Shown here: piece after piece, positions 1-7,250 of the stretch
Layout of the letters: every line of letters begins with the position of its first letter
Position numbering within the stretch: position 1 is the first letter of the stretch
NCBI GenBank assembly: GCA_030037335.1
Contig: JASHRN010000017.1
Coordinates: forward strand, 1-34,672
Origin: Candidatus Acidiferrales bacterium
GTDB taxonomy: Bacteria; Acidobacteriota; Terriglobia; Acidiferrales; UBA7541
DNA: 34,672 nucleotides
Direction of reading: 5' to 3'
The notes under the pieces: generated by a model
Database searches by the model: none
Told to the model about the DNA's origin: nothing
The model's input: the letters and a program-made list of their open reading frames with translations, nothing else
Translations under genes and position numbers: made by a program

Positions 1-21
1 GGACTCCAAGAAACGGAGATG

Positions 22-82
22 GGGGCACCCGAAAAGGCGAAAAGCCGCAGAAGTTCGCGAAAGGCGCGAACCTCTGCGCTAC
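22..82. repeat. Dispersed palindromic repeat, copy A
   Basis: This 61-bp stretch is nearly identical to 1981-2040 in the same orientation, differing at a handful of positions and by one single-base gap. Both copies contain an inverted repeat of the form CGCAGA.GTTCGC...GCGAACCTCTGCG. A shorter variant of the same palindrome is at 6717-6746. It resembles an intergenic REP-like family, but only three copies can be seen here. Confidence 0.6.
46..78 (-). terminator. Hairpin terminator after S10 peptidase, in repeat copy A
   Basis: Bases 46-59 and 65-78 form a 14-bp stem with one mismatch (52/72) around a 5-nt loop. It lies 15 bases past the stop codon of the minus-strand S10 peptidase gene. Read on the minus strand, the stem is followed by two short runs of four T, which suits an intrinsic terminator. 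The hairpin sits inside a 61-bp repeat (22-82) that recurs at 1981-2040. The terminator role is inferred from position and shape. Confidence 0.55.
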
Positions 83-93
83 ACAAACAAAAA

Positions 94-1638
94 TTAGTGG
101 GTGTAGCTGGAGTTGATGAAGGCGTCGACGTCGCGATGCAATTTGTCGTGCTGCTTCTGGTCGATGTAAACCATGTGACCCGACTCGTAATAATCAAAGC
201 TGACGTTTTTGCGAATCGATGGCTCGAGCTGCATGTGAGAAACAGTTTCCTCGATGCCGTTGAAGGGCGTGGCGAGATCGTAGTAGCCGCAGAGAACGAG
301 CAGCTTGAGACTTCCCTCCTCGGTCATCGCTGAGCGAAGAGTTTCGGCGACTTGAGGAAGAGCCTGCATGTCCCAGGGACGAACGTTGCCGCTGACAGCG
401 TAATACTGATTGTCGTCCCAACCGAGATCGCGGCGAACATAATCCTGGAAAGTGGCGACAAACGCACCTTCATAGGAGGCTTCGCTGGGATCGTATTCAG
501 GATATTCCTCCGCGGCATCGCGGTTGTAGCCAGTGAAGCGCGAGTCGAGGCGGCCAACGATGAGGCGCTTGTTGCGCATCAGTTCGGCGAACCAACGGAA
601 AGAAGCGACGCGGAGATCGCATTCCTTGATGAATTGCGGCGAAAGCGCGGTGAGATGGGCCATGTCGGCGACCACTTTGTTGTATTCCTCGGGAGAGATT
701 TCGTCGCCTTTGGCGAGAGCCTGAGCGTATTCGCCGTGAGCAAATTCGCGGGCGCGCTGAGCGATTTCGCTGATGCTGAGACTCTGCAAATCAGAAGACA
801 GAAGATGGTGGTACCAAGCCGAGGTGATGTAGGTCGGCAGATAAAATTCGTCGCGGTCGTCGGCGCCCCACGACGCGAACGCCATTGTGGAAAGCAGGAC
901 GACACCGTTGAGATACATGTTGTGACGGTGTTCGAGAACGCCCGCGAGTTCAGCCGAGCGGGTGGTGCCGTAGCTTTCGCCGATGAGATATTTGGGCGAG
1001 TCCCAGCGCTCGTTGCGAGTGATGTACTGGTAGATGAAATCGGAGAAAATATTGGCGTCCTGAACAACTCCGTAGAATTGCGAAGGATTCTGCTCAGGCG
1101 CGGGGCGGCTGTAGCCAGTAGAAACGGCGTCGACGAAAACGAGGTCGGTGGCGTCGAGGAAGGAATCATCGTTGTCCTTGATTGTGTATGGAGCAGGCAT
1201 GCCATGCCCGTCGGCAGTGAGGACAACTTCTTTGGGGCCCATGCCCATGTGAGTGAAAAGAGAAGCCGAGCCGGGGCCGCCGTTATAAACAAAGGCGATG
1301 GGACGCGTGGCGACGTCAGAGACGCCGTCTTTCGTGTAGGCGACGAAGAAGAAAGTGGCTTTGGGATGGCCTTCGTCATCTTTGATGACGTAAGTGGCGG
1401 CGGTGGCGGTGTAGTTGATTTCTTCGCCACCGATGCGGGCGCTATGGTGGGTCACGGAAGATTTCTCAACAGGCGGAGGAGGAGGCGCTTCGTGCTGCGA
1501 CTGGCTATTTTCGGCGTTTTGTTGAGGCGGCTGCATTCCCGGAGGAGGCATTCCGGGGCGGCGGCGCTGCTGAGCAAAAAGGCTGAAGGAAGCGAAAAAG
1601 ACGGCCAAAGTTGCGACGGCGAGATAACGTGCTTTCAT
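94..1638 (-). CDS. Secreted S10-family serine carboxypeptidase
   Basis: This 514-residue exported peptidase should remove C-terminal residues from peptides outside the cytoplasm. It starts at ATG 1638 with a GAGGA-type ribosome site 5 bases upstream. Residues 1-23 form a signal peptide ending in a FAQ motif, followed by a Pro/Gln-rich linker (about 25-57). The S10 signature is clear: the oxyanion stretch NGGPGSAS (119-126), the nucleophile motif GESYGTTRSA with Ser222, an Asp candidate in GYYDLATPF (about 454) and a His in ESGHMVY (about 488). Length is normal for bacterial S10 proteins. It stands alone with no operon partner, and a hairpin follows its stop codon. Direct repeat copies lie on both sides (22-82 and 1981-2040). 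The family call is firm; the substrate is unknown. Confidence 0.93.
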   Translation of the reverse strand: MKARYLAVATLAVFFASFSLFAQQRRRPGMPPPGMQPPQQNAENSQSQHEAPPPPPVEKSSVTHHSARIGGEEINYTATAATYVIKDDEGHPKATFFFVAYTKDGVSDVATRPIAFVYNGGPGSASLFTHMGMGPKEVVLTADGHGMPAPYTIKDNDDSFLDATDLVFVDAVSTGYSRPAPEQNPSQFYGVVQDANIFSDFIYQYITRNERWDSPKYLIGESYGTTRSAELAGVLEHRHNMYLNGVVLLSTMAFASWGADDRDEFYLPTYITSAWYHHLLSSDLQSLSISEIAQRAREFAHGEYAQALAKGDEISPEEYNKVVADMAHLTALSPQFIKECDLRVASFRWFAELMRNKRLIVGRLDSRFTGYNRDAAEEYPEYDPSEASYEGAFVATFQDYVRRDLGWDDNQYYAVSGNVRPWDMQALPQVAETLRSAMTEEGSLKLLVLCGYYDLATPFNGIEETVSHMQLEPSIRKNVSFDYYESGHMVYIDQKQHDKLHRDVDAFINSSYTH

Positions 1639-1782
1639 AGCATCCTCTGCTACCAGTGCAGCGGAAAACGCACACCGGCAGACTGAATGAATTTTGCTGC
1701 GAACTGTTCAGAATCAAGAAGCTGAGACGTAAGGAGGGGTTTAGAAGTTTCAATTGCGGAGGCTGGAGGCAAAAAGCAGGTC

Positions 1783-1801
1783 CCTGCCTGCGGCAGGCAG
1801 G
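1783..1801. repeat. Short perfect palindrome
   Basis: Nine-base arms CCTGCCTGC (1783-1791) and GCAGGCAGG (1793-1801) flank a single G. It lies about 145 bp upstream of the S10 peptidase start in non-coding DNA. It could be a REP-type element; no function is evident. Confidence 0.6.
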
Positions 1802-1980
1802 CCTCACCACCATCGCGCGCCATTTTCATTCATATTGGCCGCTTGCCGCGGCCGAGCGCGCTGGGTTCGGGATGACAACGCAAAGCGGCGTCGAGTTCCG
1901 GCTCCGCCGGAATCCGCGAAGCGGACCGCCGCACTCCAAAAAGACAAAGCATCCCACCCTTCACAAAGGGCGCGAAGGAT

Positions 1981-2040
1981 GGGGCACCCGAAAAGGCGAA
2001 AAGCCACAGAGTTCGCAAAAAGCGCGAACCTCTGCGCTAC
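1981..2040. repeat. Dispersed palindromic repeat, copy B
   Basis: A 60-bp near-copy of 22-82 in the same orientation, including the internal hairpin (2005-2016 pairing with 2024-2036, with one mismatch and one bulge). Copies A and B bracket the S10 peptidase gene as direct repeats about 1.9 kb apart. No transposase is associated. Confidence 0.6.
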
Positions 2041-2401
2041 AAAGTCAAAGGCAAAAGCAGGTTCCTCGTCGCGGCTCATCGCACCGCGATGTGCCAAATC
2101 GCTCCTCGGAATGACAAGTCCGGTTGAGAAGGGGAAAAATTGACAAAGCCTCGGAAAATGGAGAGACTGTTCGAGTTTTGTACGAATTCCGCAATTTGAC
2201 CCAGCTGCCGTTTGACCTACAGTCGGCGGTTGAAAATGAAGTTCCGTAAGATACAAACCGATGGTTACCCCCCCGGAGTAAATTCCGAAGTCGAGGGAAC
2301 TTGCACAGAGAACTGCATTGCGCTTTTGGAATACAAGAATTGGTGTTTGCGATAAACGAACAATGAACCGGCGAAACGGAAGAGTCGCGGAGGTCAGCCA
2401 G

Positions 2402-2647
2402 ATGGAAACAGGCATCTGCCCCACAAACGGACGGATGCTCCGCGATATCGAGTTTCAATTGATCGAAAGTTTGCCGGTCGGCATGGCGCTCATCGAACTG
2501 TGCATGCCGGGAGATTCACGGACGTGGCGGCTGACGACGGCGAATACGATCGCGAGGCAGGCGATCGGCGATTCACTGCTCGATTTCCTGGTGAGCCGGT
2601 TGGCGACTTTTCCTTTTCGAAACAATATCGAGGAGATATACGAGTAG
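2402..2647 (+). pseudogene. 5' fragment of PAS histidine kinase, cut by in-frame TAG
   Basis: ATG 2402 has a GGAGG ribosome site 8 bases upstream, so I place the gene start here rather than at upstream TTG or ATG codons. The fragment encodes the first half of a PAS-like fold (LIESLPVGMALIELCMP...) and ends at TAG 2645-2647. The frame stays open straight after the stop: ATT, then TTG 2651. The next residues (HTQRPKRLRWIAVEIGAVRR) read as the second half of the same PAS domain, so the amber codon splits one domain. One base change from a Gln, Glu, Lys or Tyr codon would explain it. It could be a real nonsense mutation, a strain-level decay or a sequence error. Confidence 0.6.
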
Positions 2648-2650
2648 ATT

Positions 2651-3913
2651 TTGCACACCCAGCGACCGAAGAGACTGCGATGGATCGCAGTAGAGATTGG
2701 CGCAGTGCGGCGGACATATTCAGTGACGGCGTTTTCGGTGCCTCCGAAGCACATCGGCCTGCTGATGCAGGACGAATCGATCCATGCGGAGACGCGAAAG
2801 GCGCTCACCGACGAGAGGAATATTCACGCGGAAGTGAACCATGCGATCAAATCGTTTCTGTGGGGAGGGAACCCGGCGACACTGGGGACAATTTGGGTGA
2901 GCCGCGAAGCCCAAGAAATTTTGGGGTATTGGCCGGAGCACTGGATCAACATTCCGAATTTCTGGGTGGATCATATCCATGCGAGAGACCGTGAAAAGGT
3001 GCTCAGACTGGCGGAGTGTGAGTCGCAAGAGGAGCGGTTCGATTACCGCATTGATACTGCGAATGGCGAGGAAAAATGGCTTTACGCTGTGATTCGCAGG
3101 GTTGAAAGGCCGGACGGCACGCCAGAGCTCACCGGAGTGATGATTAACATCACGGGACGGAAGTTGGCGGAGGAAAAAGCGCACGATTTAAGTGGCCAAC
3201 TGCTGCACTCTCAGGATGACGAACGCCGGCGGGTTGCGCGGGAACTGCATGACAGCTTGGGTCAGTATCTTTCCCTGCTGGGAATGAATGTGGGGCGGCT
3301 GTCTCGAACGGTTGAAGGATTGACTGATGAGCAGCGCAGGATCTTTGGAGAAACTACGGACCTGGTTGAGCTGTGCTGCCGCGAAGTGCGGACCATATCA
3401 TACCTGATGCACCCGCCGATGCTGGATGAGGTGGGGCTGGGCCCCGCGCTGGACTGGTACGTAAAGGGATTTTCGGAACGAAGCGGAATCGAAGTGGCAG
3501 TCGAAGCAGGAGAGGGACTAAAGAAGCTGCCGAAACACGTGGAGACAGCGCTTTTCCGGATCGCGCAGGAGGGGCTGACTAATATTTACAGGCATTCGGG
3601 AAGCAAAAAGGCGACTATCAGCTTGCGAAACGAGGGGAATGAACTGGTTTTCGAGGTGGTGGACTACGGAAAAGGCATCGAGATGAGCGCCCGAGAAAAT
3701 AACAGGGATGCCGAAAGCATAGAAGGCAAAGGCGTGGGAATTCGCGGCATGCGCGAGCGAATGCGCGAGCTGGGAGGTACACTAGAAGTGCTTTCAGGCG
3801 CGGGAGGAACGACGGTGCGTGCGCAAATTCCAAGAAGAACCAAAGCGTTCACTCCAGATCATATATCGGAGAATGTCGAGCCAGCGGCAGTGGGCAACCG
3901 AAATGGTGAGTGA
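2651..3913 (+). CDS. PAS-domain sensor histidine kinase, HisKA_3/NarL-type (3' part)
   Basis: Cytosolic sensor kinase of the NarX/DegS class, which phosphorylates a LuxR-type response regulator. The open frame from TTG 2651 (420 codons) begins inside a PAS domain. A second, complete PAS_3-type domain spans about residues 75-170 (GTIWVSREAQEILGYWPEHW...). The dimerisation/phosphoacceptor segment is DDERRRVARELHDSLGQ with the phospho-His at about 200. The ATPase domain follows with NIYRHS (N box), DYGKGIE and GKGVGIRGMRERM (G boxes). No membrane segment is seen. The frame continues in register from the fragment at 2402-2647 across one TAG codon. If translated alone, TTG 2651 (GAGGAG about 15 bases upstream) or ATG 2765 could initiate. 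No cognate regulator gene is adjacent; the next gene is a CheB-CheR protein. Confidence 0.82.
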   Translation: MHTQRPKRLRWIAVEIGAVRRTYSVTAFSVPPKHIGLLMQDESIHAETRKALTDERNIHAEVNHAIKSFLWGGNPATLGTIWVSREAQEILGYWPEHWINIPNFWVDHIHARDREKVLRLAECESQEERFDYRIDTANGEEKWLYAVIRRVERPDGTPELTGVMINITGRKLAEEKAHDLSGQLLHSQDDERRRVARELHDSLGQYLSLLGMNVGRLSRTVEGLTDEQRRIFGETTDLVELCCREVRTISYLMHPPMLDEVGLGPALDWYVKGFSERSGIEVAVEAGEGLKKLPKHVETALFRIAQEGLTNIYRHSGSKKATISLRNEGNELVFEVVDYGKGIEMSARENNRDAESIEGKGVGIRGMRERMRELGGTLEVLSGAGGTTVRAQIPRRTKAFTPDHISENVEPAAVGNRNGE

Positions 3914-4045
3914 TCATTTTACTTAGCGCGAGGACGAAATGCTGCCAGAAATCCAGCGCAGATCCGACGTGCCGATCTTTTCGCAACTTCAGCAGGAGCG
4001 AACGGCCATGACTCCAAATAGAAGCAGGAGGACGGCCCCAAAAAC

Positions 4046-4297
4046 ATGAAACCGCCCCCCTCGAATAAGGAAGCAAAACAGGCCTCAGAAGTGGAACCGC
4101 TCGCTCAAGAACACCAAGGGTCAAGCGAAGACTTCGTGATCGTTGCCATTGGAGCGTCGGCCGGAGGGCTGGAAGCGTTCACGGAATTGATACGGGCGCT
4201 GCCGGCAAACACGGGATGGCGTTCGTGCTCATCCAGCATATGGACCCGACGCACCACAGCTTGCTGCGAGATCTGCTGTCAAAAGAGACTTCGATGA
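4046..4297 (+). pseudogene. 5' fragment of CheB-CheR fusion, before a frameshift
   Basis: ATG 4046 follows AGGAGG (4026-4031). After an acidic, Gln-rich leader the frame encodes the start of a CheB methylesterase domain, FVIVAIGASAGGLEAFTELI, including the catalytic Ser of GASAGG. The protein stays CheB-like up to PANTG (bases 4201-4215) and then turns to unrelated sequence. The matching continuation (MAFVLIQHMDPTHHS) is in the frame one base back, starting at 4216. Loss of one base near 4213-4216 restores a single 881-residue protein. The downstream entry holds the rest. Confidence 0.65.
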
Positions 4298-6690
4298 CGG
4301 CGCTGGAAGTGACCAATGGGATGCGCGTCGCGCCAAACCATGTCTATGTGATCCCGCCGAACTCAACGATGTCGATCGCGAACCGCGTGCTGCAATTAAA
4401 TCCACGGGAGGACGCGTATGCAACGCGAATGACGGTAGATCACTTCATGCGCTCACTCGCGGAGGATCAGGGCAGCAGGTCCGCAGGGGTGATCCTATCG
4501 GGATCGGGTTCAGATGGCACGCTCGGGCTAGCGGAAATCCAAGCGCAAGGCGGCGTGACATTTGCGCAAGATGAGAGCACAGCGCGGCACGACGGAATGC
4601 CGAGGAGTGCGATCGCTTCCGGAGCGGTCGATTTTGTGCTGCCTCCGAAAGGAATCGCACAGGAATTGGTGCGGATCGGGCGGAACCGCTTCATTGAACC
4701 GGTGGAAAGAGGAGAAGGAGACGGAGACAGTGCTGGAGACGCGCATCCAGCAATCTATTCCATTTTCCAACTTTTGCGGAAAAGCTCAGGGCTGGACTTT
4801 ACGTATTACCGGCATACGACAATTCGGCGGCGGATCCAACGACGGATGGTGGTGCACAAGATCGACAAGCTGGAAGATTACGTGAAATTCCTGGCGCAGA
4901 ACCCGGCGGAGGTGAAGGCGCTGTACCAGGACATGCTGATCAACGTGACGAGCTTCTTCCGGAATCCGACGGTATTCGACAGCCTGAAAACGCTGGTTTA
5001 TCCGGTGATTCTAAAGAGCCGGCCGCGAGACACAACGATTCGCGTATGGGCGCCGGGATGCGCTTCGGGGGAGGAGACGTATTCGCTGGCCATCACGCTG
5101 CTGGAATTTCTGGGAGATAAGGCGTCGCAGATTCCGGTGCAATTGTTCGGCACGGATGTAAACGAAACGAGCATTATCAAGGCGCGGACCGGGTTGTATC
5201 CGGAAAACATTCAGGGAGACGTTTCGCCAGAGAGACTGCGGCGATTTTTCTCGAAGACAGAAAGCGGCTATCGGGTGAGCAAAACGATCCGTGATATGTG
5301 CATTTTTGCGCAGCACAATGTGCTGTATGATCCACCGTTCTCGCAACTGGATTTGATTTGCTGTCGTAACGTCCTGATTTACCTGGAGCCGGTGTTACAA
5401 AAGAAAGTGATTTCGCTGTTTCACTATGCCCTGCGGCCGACGGGATTTGTGATGCTGGGGACTTCGGAAGGCATAGGCACGAGCACGAATCTTTTTTCGC
5501 TTCTGGACCGGCCATCGAAAATTTTCGCGAAAAAGGCAATCGCGAACAACGTACCAATGGCATTCTCAGTGGAGAAAAAGGCGCTTTCGAACGAAGGAAG
5601 TTTTGGAGCGAGGGTTATGCGGAGGCAGGGCGAAGCGTCGTGGAATTATCCGGATTTCCAGAAGGAATGCGACCGGCGACTGCTGTCTCAGTATGCGCCG
5701 CCAACGGTTTTTGTGAACCAGGACCTGGAGGTGATTCACTCCCGGGGCGACGTGGACCGGTATTTCAAATTGCCCTCGGGGCGTGCAAGTTTGAGCATGC
5801 TGAGGATGGTGCGCGATGGACTGCTTTCCGAGCTGCGGAATGCAGTGACGCAATCGATGCGGCAGAACGTGACGGTCCGCCGCAAAAACGTGCTGGTGAA
5901 AAACGGGAAGACCTCCAGCACCGTCGACCTGGAGGTTGTGCCGCTCAACATGGGGAAACCCAAAGAGCATTACTTCATGATTATCTTTCATGAAGTGGAT
6001 GGCAAACGATCCGAAAAGGGATCCAAGAGCTCACGGAAGGAGAGTAAGGCATCGGCGGCGGCAAGGTCGAAGGACCAAGGCCGACGAATTGCAAGGCTGG
6101 AGCAGGAGCTTGCGGCGACGAAGGAATATTTGCAGTCGGTGATTGAGAGCCAGGAAGCAACGAATGAAGAGTTGCAATCGGCGAACGAAGAAATCCTGTC
6201 GAGCAATGAAGAGCTGCAAAGCACGAATGAAGAACTGGAGACGGCGAAAGAAGAATTGCAATCGACAAACGAAGAGCTGACTACCGTGAATGATGAATTG
6301 CGAAATCGAAATGCGGAGATCACACAGATCAACACGGACTTGAATACGCTGCTGGCTTTTGGCGGCATCGGAATGGTGATGCTGAACAACGACCTGACGA
6401 TTCGCCGGTTCACGGCCTCAGCACAAAAGATCTTTGGATTGATCCCCGCTGACGTGGGACGCCCGTTCCGGAATATCAAGCCGAGCATCGACATTCCAGA
6501 TATCGGGCCGATGATTGACCACGTGCTGAACAATCTTGCGATTGAGCAGAAGGACGTGCAGGACCGTAGCGGGACATGGTACAAAGTGCGCATCTCGCCT
6601 TATCGATCCGTTGACAACCGTGTGGATGGGGTTGTGATCACCGTGCTGGATACTTCCCTTGCGAGGGGGGCGGAGGCAGGGGGGAGCTAG
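4216..6690 (+). CDS. CheB-CheR-PAS fusion chemotaxis-type methylesterase/methyltransferase
   Basis: The 824-codon frame holds most of a three-part signalling protein. The CheB domain (to about residue 155) has the catalytic His in IQHMDPTHHS and Asp100 in ILSGSGSDG, but its Ser lies in the upstream fragment at 4046. The CheR methyltransferase domain (about 180-455) has the SAM loop WAPGCASGEETYS (278-290) and DLICCRNVLIYL. A long coiled coil follows, built from repeated NEELQS/NEEL units (about 610-700). A C-terminal PAS domain (about 705-815) ends the protein. Longer homologues of this architecture continue into a histidine kinase, which is absent here. ATG 4216 overlaps the frameshift point and may allow re-initiation, but a protein starting there would lack the esterase Ser. 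The architecture call is secure; whether the gene is functional is not. Confidence 0.85.
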   Translation: MAFVLIQHMDPTHHSLLRDLLSKETSMTALEVTNGMRVAPNHVYVIPPNSTMSIANRVLQLNPREDAYATRMTVDHFMRSLAEDQGSRSAGVILSGSGSDGTLGLAEIQAQGGVTFAQDESTARHDGMPRSAIASGAVDFVLPPKGIAQELVRIGRNRFIEPVERGEGDGDSAGDAHPAIYSIFQLLRKSSGLDFTYYRHTTIRRRIQRRMVVHKIDKLEDYVKFLAQNPAEVKALYQDMLINVTSFFRNPTVFDSLKTLVYPVILKSRPRDTTIRVWAPGCASGEETYSLAITLLEFLGDKASQIPVQLFGTDVNETSIIKARTGLYPENIQGDVSPERLRRFFSKTESGYRVSKTIRDMCIFAQHNVLYDPPFSQLDLICCRNVLIYLEPVLQKKVISLFHYALRPTGFVMLGTSEGIGTSTNLFSLLDRPSKIFAKKAIANNVPMAFSVEKKALSNEGSFGARVMRRQGEASWNYPDFQKECDRRLLSQYAPPTVFVNQDLEVIHSRGDVDRYFKLPSGRASLSMLRMVRDGLLSELRNAVTQSMRQNVTVRRKNVLVKNGKTSSTVDLEVVPLNMGKPKEHYFMIIFHEVDGKRSEKGSKSSRKESKASAAARSKDQGRRIARLEQELAATKEYLQSVIESQEATNEELQSANEEILSSNEELQSTNEELETAKEELQSTNEELTTVNDELRNRNAEITQINTDLNTLLAFGGIGMVMLNNDLTIRRFTASAQKIFGLIPADVGRPFRNIKPSIDIPDIGPMIDHVLNNLAIEQKDVQDRSGTWYKVRISPYRSVDNRVDGVVITVLDTSLARGAEAGGS

Positions 6691-6716
6691 TCGGCTGACG
6701 CCTGAGAGGAAAGAAA

Positions 6717-6746
6717 CGCAGAGTCCCAAGGGCGCGAGACTCTGCG
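6717..6746 (+). terminator. Hairpin after CheB-CheR gene, repeat variant C
   Basis: CGCAGAGTC (6717-6725) pairs perfectly with GACTCTGCG (6738-6746) around a 12-nt loop, 26 bases past the stop codon at 6690. The arms and the loop segment GGCGCGA match the palindrome in repeat copies A and B. There is no long T run, so termination is only probable. Confidence 0.45.
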
Positions 6747-6777
6747 ATAATTCTCAAATAGAGACGTGCGGCGGGAA

Positions 6778-6921
6778 TTAGGAGTTGGAAGAGCTGCTGC
6801 GGCTCGTTTCGCTGTTGGATCTTTCGCGAGAAGTGGAATCCTGCCTGTTATTGCTTCCCTTGCTGCGACCATGCCCTGACTTGCTGCGTCGCGATCCCCT
6901 GTTGCTCGATTTTCGTGGCAT
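6778..6921 (-). CDS. Small basic Ser/Arg-rich hypothetical protein (47 aa)
   Basis: A 47-codon frame starts at ATG 6921, with a good GGAAAGGAG ribosome site just upstream, and stops at TAA 6778-6780. The product begins MPRKSSNRGSRRSKSGHGRS and is almost entirely Ser, Arg, Asn, Lys and Gly with a Ser-rich tail. It has no hydrophobic core, no Cys and no membrane segment, so it is probably unfolded and may bind nucleic acid; that is inference from composition only. I recognise no family. The clear ribosome site is the main support. It is convergent with the CheB-CheR gene. Confidence 0.45.
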   Translation of the reverse strand: MPRKSSNRGSRRSKSGHGRSKGSNNRQDSTSRERSNSETSRSSSSNS

Positions 6922-7250
6922 CGTTTCTCCTTTCCATCATTCGCACTGGCGCAGCTCAATGCTGCGAGCGCGACAGGCAGAGTGTACCCACAAGCACGCG
7001 GCGGAATCATAAGGTAGAGGCCGTATTCGCGATTGGTAATTCAGGTAGCACGGAGATTGCAATCGCAGTTGGCGCTTTCCGGCGCGGACATATGTAGGAC
7101 GCACGGCAGAGGCGACGAGTACTCCCTACATATCTCATAAATACTCAAACGCGCTGAAATGAATTTCTTCAGAGGCTGAAGCCCCGTTTTTCAGACGTTT
7201 TTTGTGGATCTAAAGCTCCGACCCCCCTAATAGCATTTGTGAAACAGCAT
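6922..7250. other. Non-coding gap with an inverted repeat
   Basis: No gene is seen between the small ORF and the 3' end of the hydroxyproline operon. ATATGTAGG (7090-7098) and CCTACATAT (7125-7133) form a 9-bp inverted repeat with a 26-nt spacer. GGCTGAAGCC (about 7173-7182) is a small palindrome just beyond. No strong U-tailed terminator for the minus-strand operon is evident. Confidence 0.5.

Larger units (their letters stand above)
1639..2401. other. Gene-free, palindrome-rich intergenic region
   Basis: No convincing gene is present. ORFs here lack ribosome sites and recognisable sequence. The stretch holds a near-perfect palindrome at 1783-1801 (9-bp arms CCTGCCTGC / GCAGGCAGG around one base), further GC-rich hairpins around 1898-1930, and repeat copy B at 1981-2040. 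No clear promoter for the downstream kinase gene could be picked out. Confidence 0.6.

Noticed and set aside
352-1686. 444-codon open frame on the plus strand opposite the S10 peptidase
   Set aside because: It is antisense to a gene with full catalytic motifs, has no recognisable domain and no ribosome site; typical for GC-rich coding DNA.
2645-2647. Pyrrolysine reading of the TAG in the histidine kinase
   Set aside because: Pyrrolysine is confined mainly to methylamine methyltransferases; nothing in this kinase or nearby suggests that machinery.
4211-4218. Programmed -1 frameshift in the CheB-CheR gene
   Set aside because: A slip on GGG/GGA could give the right product, but there is no heptameric slippery site or downstream structure; a one-base loss is simpler.
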